Assembly: GCA_001972305.1 (NCBI GenBank)
Contig: BDDD01002943.1
Coordinates: 62,001-126,000 of the forward strand
DNA length: 64,000 nucleotides
Reading direction: 5' to 3'
Source of the DNA: Cephalotus follicularis
Taxonomy: Eukaryota > Streptophyta > Magnoliopsida > Oxalidales > Cephalotaceae
In this document: one piece after another, positions 58,319 through 64,000 of the stretch
How the letters are laid out: the number at the start of each line of letters is the position of its first letter
How positions within the stretch are numbered: the first letter of the stretch is position 1
Program-made: the position numbers and the translations under genes
Notes under the pieces: model-generated
Database searches by the model: none
What the model saw: only the letters and a program-made list of their open reading frames with translations
Told to the model about the DNA's origin: nothing

Positions 58319-58784
58319 ATAATCAATCATTTGAGGTTAGTAAGACTAGTTACAACCTTCCTGTTGGGGAGATTGTTGACATTGAGTCTCAACCCTAAGT
58401 TTTAATGATTACAAATTTTGCATTTAACATGTTTACTTAATGTGCAAGATTTTAGAAAGCTTCACATAAGGCAAAATATCAACTGCAAGCAAAAGACATC
58501 GACCTCTTTTGCAAATAACATCGACGCCTTTGATCCAGCAAAGTTATAGGCCACTTTAGGTGAAAGACATCGATCCCTTTCAACAAAGAAGTCGACGTCT
58601 TTAGTACCCAAAGTTACAGGTCAAATTTTAGTGAAGACATCGATTCATACTGTTGAGTCTCAATCATGGGGAGATTGTTGAGTCTCAATAATATGTTTTA
58701 ATGATTAAAAATTTGTATTTAACAAGTTTGCTTAATGTGCAAGATATTAGAAAGTTCCACAAAAGGGAAAAATCATCTGCAGGG

Positions 58785-59220
58785 CAAAGACATCGACCTT
58801 CCAACAAAGACATCGACGTCAATACAAAAGACATCGATCCCTTTCAAGAAGACATCGACGTCTTTAGTTCCATAAGCTACTGATCAAATATTTTAGAGAA
58901 GACATCGATCCATACAAGCAATAACATCGACGTCCGTACAAAAGAAGTCGATCCCTTTCCTAAGACATCGACATCTTTCTAGACCAAACTGCAAAAGCCA
59001 GAAAAAACATCGACCCCTATAGAAGAAGTCGATGTGATGCTCAAAGATTCAAATGCCTGGAGATTTCCCAGAAATGACATCGACGCCTTTAAAACGACAT
59101 CGACGTCTTTTTAAATGGATTGACCCAGGAAACACGGAACGACTAGTTGGTGCACTTACAACGACTAGTAACAGTCAAAGACATCGACGCCTTTCCAAAG
59201 ACATCGACGTCTTTATGCCA
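58785..59220. repeat. GACATCGACGTC array in the nested LTR
   Basis: About fifteen units of AAAGACATCGACxxCTTT type; exact AAAGACATCGACGTCTTT at 59197-59214. The array ends about 90 bp upstream of the TATA box. Confidence 0.88.
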
Positions 59221-59513
59221 GCAGAAACAAAAACAAGGCTGCATCAACATATTTTTATATCCAAAATGTCCAAGACTTTTGCAACGGCTATAATTTGAAG
59301 AATGCTATAAATACAAGCCAAGAAACAAGCTCAACAGAATAGAGAGGAACAATTCTTGAACATACAATCACAAAAGCTCACCTTGCACATCTACAAACAA
59401 AAGAAAAATACATCAAGCTAGAGTTTTACACTTTCATATCCAACCTTTGAGAGGTTACTTGTAAACGCAAATTATCTTTACAAATCATTCATTGTAAAAG
59501 AGGGGAGTGAACC

Positions 59514-59650
59514 CTTGTAAGGTGTTTCATTGATTTGCACCCGGAACCCAAAATCAAGTGTAAGGTGTTTGATTGATTTACACCCAGAACCCAAAATCAA
59601 GTGTAAGGTGGTTTGCTTTTATTTGCACCCGTAAGCCGAAAATCAAAGGT
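59514..59650 (+). repeat. Three 47-bp tandem units downstream of the TATA box
   Basis: Each unit reads TGTAAGGTGTTTGATTGATT followed by TGCACCCGGAACCCAAAATC and a short tail. The same triplet is at 60445-60585, and its start is at 63927-64000. It would lie in R/U5 and so in the transcript. Confidence 0.85.
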
Positions 59651-59869
59651 TGCTAGTGGTAGCTAGTGGAATCTCAAGGGGTTCTTGAGAAAGTGGACGT
59701 AGGCACGGATTTGCCGAACCACTATAAATTCGTTTGCACACTCTCTATCCCTCATCTCTTTAATTTATTTGTTCTTGTATGATTGTTTATATTCATAGTT
59801 TAATTTGTTAATTCCGCAAACAAATTACTTGTTTAAGGTTGCCATACATTTACTTTCACATACAAGCAA

Positions 59870-60170
59870 AGACATCGACGTCCGTACCAAAGACATCGAT
59901 CCTTTTCCGAAGACATCGACGTCTTTCTAGACCAATCTGTAAAAGCCAGAAAAGACATCGACCCTAGAAGAAGAAGTCGATGCAATGCACATAACTCCAA
60001 ATACCTGGACACATTCCCAGCAAAGACATCGACGCCTATTAAAAGACATCGACGTCTTTTTAAATGATTGACCCAAGAATTCAGGAACGGCTAATTAAGG
60101 CACTTACAACGGCTAGTAACAGTCAAAGACATCGACGCCTTTCTAAAGACATCGACGTCTTTCTGTCAGC
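59870..60170. repeat. GACATCGACGTC array in the element 2 5' LTR
   Basis: Continuation of 58495-58650 after the nested LTR. Exact AAAGACATCGACGTCTTT at 60145-60162. It ends about 90 bp before the TATA box. Confidence 0.88.
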
Positions 60171-60792
60171 AGAGACAAAAACAAGAGTTGCATCAACACA
60201 TTTTAATATCCAAAATGCCCAAGACTTTTGCAACGGCTATAATCTGAATGAAGCTATATATAGAGGCCAAGAAACAAGATTTCAGTGGACAAGAGAGAAG
60301 AACTTTGATCATCTAACATCCAAGCTCAAACTTGCACATCTACATCAAGCTTTTGTTTACACTTTCATATCCAACCTTTGTGAGGTTACTTGTAAACACA
60401 AACCAATCCTTTTATCATTCATTGTAATAGAGGGGAGTGAACCCTTGTAAGGTGTTTGATTGATTTGCACCCGGAACCCAAAATCAAGTGTAAGGTGTTT
60501 GATTGATTTGCACTCGGAACCCAAAATAAAGTGTAAGGTGGTTTGCTTTGATTTGCACCCGTAAGCCGAAAATCAAAGGTTGCTAGTGGAGTCTAGTGGA
60601 AACTCAAGGGGCTCTTGAGAAAGTGGACGTAGGCACGGATTTACCGAACCACTATAAATTCGTTTGCACACTCTCTATCCCTTATCTCTTTAATTTATTT
60701 GTTATTGTGTGATTGTTTATATTCATAGTTTAATTTGTAATTTTCGCATACATTTTTGTGTATTAAAAGGTTGCCATATAGGTCATTTCAAT

Positions 60793-60804
60793 TGGTATCA
60801 GAGC
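60793..60804 (+). promoter_or_regulatory. tRNA-Met primer binding site, element 2
   Basis: TGGTATCAGAGC, two bases after the LTR end, the same spacing as element 1. Confidence 0.93.
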
Positions 60805-60845
60805 GGTTATCTCATTATTCTTAATTGTTAGAGGTATAAAGATCC

Positions 60846-62516
60846 ATGGCAAACCATATGAATCTAAACATAGGATTAGAAGGTTCCTCCATAACTAGAC
60901 CTCCGTTCTTTGAGGGAATTAACTATAGTTTTTGGAAGACTAGAATGACTATATTTTTACAATCCTTAGACTATCAATTATGGCATATTATTGTGAATGG
61001 TCCTAGAATGCCCACAAGAACTATAGAAGGAGTAGTCTCTCTTAAACCCGAAAATGAATATAATGATAATGATTTTAGGATGCTCCAATTAAATTCTAAA
61101 TCTAAACATGTGTTATTTTGTGCCGTTGGCCCTAATGAATTTAATCGGATATCTTCATGTGATACGACTAAACAAATGTGGGATTTATTAGAAATCACTT
61201 ACGAAGGTACTAATCAAGTAAAGGAATCGAAAATAAGCATGCTTGTACATGAGTATGAATTGTTCATAATGCATGATCATGAGAGTATTAGTGATATGTT
61301 TACTCGCTTTACTACCATTATTAATTCTCTTAAGAATCTTGGCAAATCCTATCCTAATCAAGAACTTGTAATGAAAATCTTAAGGTGCTTGCCAAAGAGT
61401 TGGACGCCTAAGGTGACAGCCATTGAGGAGGCTAAAGATCTCTCCACTCTCCCACTTGAACAACTCCTTGGTTCCTTGATGACACATGAGACAACAATGA
61501 AGAATCATGAGAATATGGAAGTCAAGAAAAAGAAGACAATAGCTTTTAAAGCATCAAAGGAAGAAAGTGAAAGAGATGAAGATAAAGATGTAGAACTTAT
61601 AACTTCCCAATTCAAAAGGTTTCTCAAAAATCAAAAAGCGAAAAAGACTTTCAAAAAGAATTTCCCTCAAGATGAAGAGTCAAGCAAAAGGGAAGAACCA
61701 ACGTGCTACGAATGCAATAAGCCCGGCCACTTCAAAAATGAGTGTCCAAACCTTAAAAAGAAAGAGCAATTCAAGAAAAAGAATGAATACTTCAAGAAGA
61801 AGAAAGCGATGGTAGCCACATGGTCAGAGAGCGATCCCTCAAGCTTCGAAGAGGAAAGCGATGAAGAAGTTGCACACATTGCTTACATGGCAATTGAGAA
61901 TGAGGAAGAAGATGAGGTAAACTTTACATTCAATGAATTACAAAATGCTTATGAGAAATTATATGTTGAATATGAAAATATGTGTTTGAAAAATAAATCT
62001 CTAAAGAAAAATGCTATTTCTATATCTAACGAATTAGAAATTCTAAAGAGTAAGAATAGAAAATATGTGAACGAAATTGAATCTCTAAAGGATAAGAATA
62101 GTTTCTATATGAATGAGATTGATATTCTAAATGTTTCTTCAAAATTGTCAATTGACTTTGAGGAAGAAAATAAAAAGCAAAAAATTGAGATTGATGCTTT
62201 GAAGAAATACTTTTCTATTTTTTCAAATAGTAGTGCTAAATTGGAAAATCTTCTAGGTCTTCAAAGGTGTGTGTTTGACGAAGCCGGTCTTGGCTTTGAA
62301 GAAATGAAAAATGTCAAACATTTTAAGAATTTCTTTGTAAAGAAATATGAACCTAAAGTTGTTTGCAATTATTGTGGTAAATTAGGTCATATTACTACTT
62401 CTTGCATTTATAGAAATAATCTTTGCTATGGTAAATCTAGAAAGATTTGGATTCCGAAAGGAACTTTTGTGACTAAGTTGCAAGGACCCAAGTTCAAATG
62501 GGTGCCAAAAACTTAA
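60846..62516 (+). CDS. Intact SIRE-like gag protein, 556 residues
   Basis: This is the structural protein that would package element RNA. The N-terminal domain resembles gag of element 1 ([38 protein letters not shown]) and continues through the full UBN2-like region (LRCLPKSWTPKVTAIEEAKD). A lysine-rich linker follows. Two CCHC zinc knuckles are visible: CYECNKPGHFKNEC near residue 290 and CNYCGKLGHITTSC near residue 510. Between them lie an acidic segment (about 330-365) and a long coiled coil (about 370-460, with repeated LKSKNRKY and LKDKNSFY). It ends GPKFKWVPKT and stop, the point where pol usually follows. The start ATG at 60846 is the first after the primer site. No damage is seen. 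Confidence 0.9.
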   Translation: MANHMNLNIGLEGSSITRPPFFEGINYSFWKTRMTIFLQSLDYQLWHIIVNGPRMPTRTIEGVVSLKPENEYNDNDFRMLQLNSKSKHVLFCAVGPNEFNRISSCDTTKQMWDLLEITYEGTNQVKESKISMLVHEYELFIMHDHESISDMFTRFTTIINSLKNLGKSYPNQELVMKILRCLPKSWTPKVTAIEEAKDLSTLPLEQLLGSLMTHETTMKNHENMEVKKKKTIAFKASKEESERDEDKDVELITSQFKRFLKNQKAKKTFKKNFPQDEESSKREEPTCYECNKPGHFKNECPNLKKKEQFKKKNEYFKKKKAMVATWSESDPSSFEEESDEEVAHIAYMAIENEEEDEVNFTFNELQNAYEKLYVEYENMCLKNKSLKKNAISISNELEILKSKNRKYVNEIESLKDKNSFYMNEIDILNVSSKLSIDFEEENKKQKIEIDALKKYFSIFSNSSAKLENLLGLQRCVFDEAGLGFEEMKNVKHFKNFFVKKYEPKVVCNYCGKLGHITTSCIYRNNLCYGKSRKIWIPKGTFVTKLQGPKFKWVPKT

Positions 62517-63057
62517 ACTTTGTTTTTGTAGTTGTACTTGGAGTAAATTTCAAGATGTTCAAGTACACAAGTTCATGGGAGAAAGCTTTTTTTGAGGGGG
62601 AGGTATTGATATTATTAATGTTTCTTTCAATCTCTTTTTAGTATCATTTTTATCCTTCAATTGGTATCTTTCAATAGGTATCCCTTTAAAATTGTTTAAG
62701 TGGTGTCAATTCTTTGACATAATCTTTTTTTATGCTAACAAAAAGGGGGAGAATGCTTAATGCTTAAGGAAAAATTGATAGCTTATGCTTGGGGGGAGAT
62801 AGATATGAAAATGTGATATTAATGATGAATATGTTAAGGAGGATTTTATGGTAAAGAAGGAAGCTAAAAAGGGAAGCTAGGTAAGATTTACTTGCATAAA
62901 TCGTTTTTAAAAAAAAAATGAAAATTAGATATCATATTCAGGGGGAGTATATCTAAAGTTTTTATATTGGTATCTAAAAGAAAATCCCTTTGCTTTGAAA
63001 TGTCATATATTTTTCCATAATGAAGCAAATTTTTGTAATCATCAAAAAGGGGGAGAT
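62517..63057 (+). other. Pol-less stretch between gag and the 3' LTR
   Basis: Non-coding, 540 bp, with three polypurine-like words (TTTTTTTGAGGGGGAGG, AAAAAGGGGGAGAATG, CAGGGGGAGTAT) before the priming tract AAAAAGGGGGAGAT. Similar words occur between the env-like ORF and the 3' LTR of element 1, so this is the original 3' part of a SIRE-type element, left after loss of pol. Confidence 0.8.
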
Positions 63058-64000
63058 TGTTGGGGAGATTGTTGATGTTGAGTCTCAATCCTAAGTTTTA
63101 ATGATTACAAATTTTGCATTTACATGTTTACTTAATGTGCAAGATTTTAGAAAGCTTCACATAAGGCAAAATATCAACTGCAAGCAAAAGACATCGACCT
63201 CTTTTGCAAATAACATTGACGCCTTTGATCCAGCAAAGTTACAGGCCACTTTAGGTGAAAGACATCGATCCCTTTCAACAAAGAAGTCGACATCTTTAGT
63301 ACCCAAAGTTACAAGTCAAATTTTAGTGAAGACATCGATCCATACAAGCAAAGACATCGATGTCCGTACCAAAGACATCGATCCCTTTCCGAAGACATCG
63401 ACGTCTTTCTAGACCAATCTGCAAAAGCCAGAAAAGACATCGACCCTAGAAGAAGAAGTCGATGCAATGCACATAACTCCAAATACCTGGACACATTCCC
63501 AGCAAAGACATCGATGCCTATTAAAAGACATCGACGTCTTTTTAAATGATTGACTCGGGAATTCAGGAACGGCTAATTAAGGCACTTACAACGGCTAGTA
63601 ACAGTCAAAGACATCGACGCCTTTCTAAAGACATCGACGTCTTTCTGTCAGCAGAGACAAAAACAAGAGTTTCATCAACAAATTTTAATATCCAAAATGC
63701 CCAAGACTTTTGCAACGACTATAATCTGAATGAAGCTATATATAGAGGCCAAGAAACAAGATTTCAGTGGACAAGAGAGAAGAACTTTGATCATCTAACA
63801 TCCAAGCTCAAACTTGCACATCTACATCAAGCTTTTGTTTACACTTTCATATCCAACCTTTGAGAGGTTACTTGTAAACACAAACCAATCCTTTTATCAT
63901 TCATTGTAATAGAGGGGAGTGAACCCTTGTAAGGTGTTTGATTGATTTGCACCCAGAACCCAAAATCAAGTGTAAGGTGTTTGATTGATTTGCACCCGGA
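63058..64000 (+). repeat. Element 2 3' LTR, cut by the window end
   Basis: It starts TGTTGGGGAGATTGTTGATG, with the palindrome array at 63185-63645 (exact AAAGACATCGACGTCTTT at 63627-63644), a TATA box (CTATATATAG near 63736) and the first 47-bp unit near 63927. The end and target duplication lie beyond 64000. Confidence 0.9.

Larger units (their letters stand above)
58651..59858 (+). mobile_element. Solo LTR of a related family, inserted in the element 2 5' LTR
   Basis: 1208 bp from TGTTGAGTCTCAATC to TTTACTTTCA, flanked by CATAC on both sides (58646-58650, 59859-59863). It has its own palindrome array (58785-59220), a TATA box (CTATAAATAC near 59305) and the same 47-bp tandem units (59514-59650). 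It begins with a duplicated GGGGAGATTGTTGAGTCTCA segment. Confidence 0.88.
58362..60790 (+). repeat. Element 2 5' LTR with nested solo LTR
   Basis: The outer LTR is split at CATAC into 58362-58650 and 59859-60790. It includes the palindrome array 58495-58650 plus 59870-60170, a TATA box (CTATATATAG) at about 60254-60263, and three tandem units of about 47 bp (60445-60585). It is colinear with 63058-64000, where the site CCATACAAGC is uninterrupted. Confidence 0.88.
58362..64000 (+). mobile_element. SIRE-like copia element 2, gag only, runs off the window
   Basis: The 5' LTR starts TGTTGGGGAGATTGTTGACA at 58362 and ends TTTCA at 60790. The primer site is 60793-60804, gag is 60846-62516, the polypurine tract ends at 63057, and the 3' LTR starts at 63058. 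The internal region is only about 2.3 kb and has no protease, integrase, RT or RNase H. The left flank ends CTTCC; the right flank is outside the window. Without the nested LTR its 5' LTR is about 1.2 kb. Confidence 0.88.

Noticed and set aside
1-64000. tRNA, rRNA or organelle-derived DNA
   Set aside because: No cloverleaf-type or rRNA-like sequence was noticed; TGGTATCAGAGC sites are primer sites, not tRNA genes.

Overview
The window is plant nuclear DNA, most likely from a eudicot. It is AT-rich, holds one 20-exon host gene with GT-AG introns, and is otherwise packed with nested plant transposable elements of several classes: LINE, Ty1/copia, probable Ty3/gypsy LTRs, PIF/Harbinger, MITEs and an endogenous caulimovirid-like sequence. 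No rRNA, tRNA, CRISPR or bacterial feature was seen.

1-28519: a LINE on the minus strand that has been broken up. Its RT part lies at 1-2168. A Ty1/copia element (minus, about 2174-16845) separates it from the endonuclease and ORF1 parts, which recur in three direct blocks: 16846-20423, 20424-24205 and 24206-28519. A 2.4 kb solo LTR (24480-26895, target duplication AGGTT) splits the endonuclease in block 3. Block 2 keeps the empty site, and block 1 keeps the end of that LTR. The copia 3' LTR has itself received a 6.4 kb insert (2342-8779). That insert contains a decayed caulimovirid-like polyprotein, all in one minus-strand frame, flanked by GC-rich, repeat-rich LTR-like DNA.

28469-39185: an importin-5 type karyopherin-beta gene on the plus strand. 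All 20 exons can be joined in frame (1118 codons). Its native first codons are missing: the coding sequence starts abruptly at 28520, directly against antisense LINE ORF1 sequence that supplies an in-frame ATG. Intron 2 carries MITEs.

39683-46919: a probable PIF/Harbinger transposon (minus strand) with a DDE transposase and a Myb/SANT-like partner protein. The transposase is cut by a solo SIRE-type copia LTR (40874-42348).

46920-64000: LTR debris, then a reverse-oriented copy of the 2.4 kb LTR (49599-51405, continuing at 58319-58361). Two SIRE/Maximus-like copia elements have landed in it 38 bp apart. The first (51406-58318, target duplication ATAAT) has a gag-RT-RNase H fusion ORF and an env-like ORF. 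The second (58362 to beyond the window end) has an intact gag and no pol, and a related solo LTR sits inside its 5' LTR (duplication CATAC).

The most unusual signal is a set of dense arrays of short palindromes centred on (A)TCGA(C), such as AAAGACATCGACGTCTTT and AAGCGTCGACGCTT. They occur in otherwise unrelated LTR families, and in the copia LTRs they sit just upstream of the TATA box. An exact 18-mer is shared between the gypsy-type LTR and the copia LTRs.
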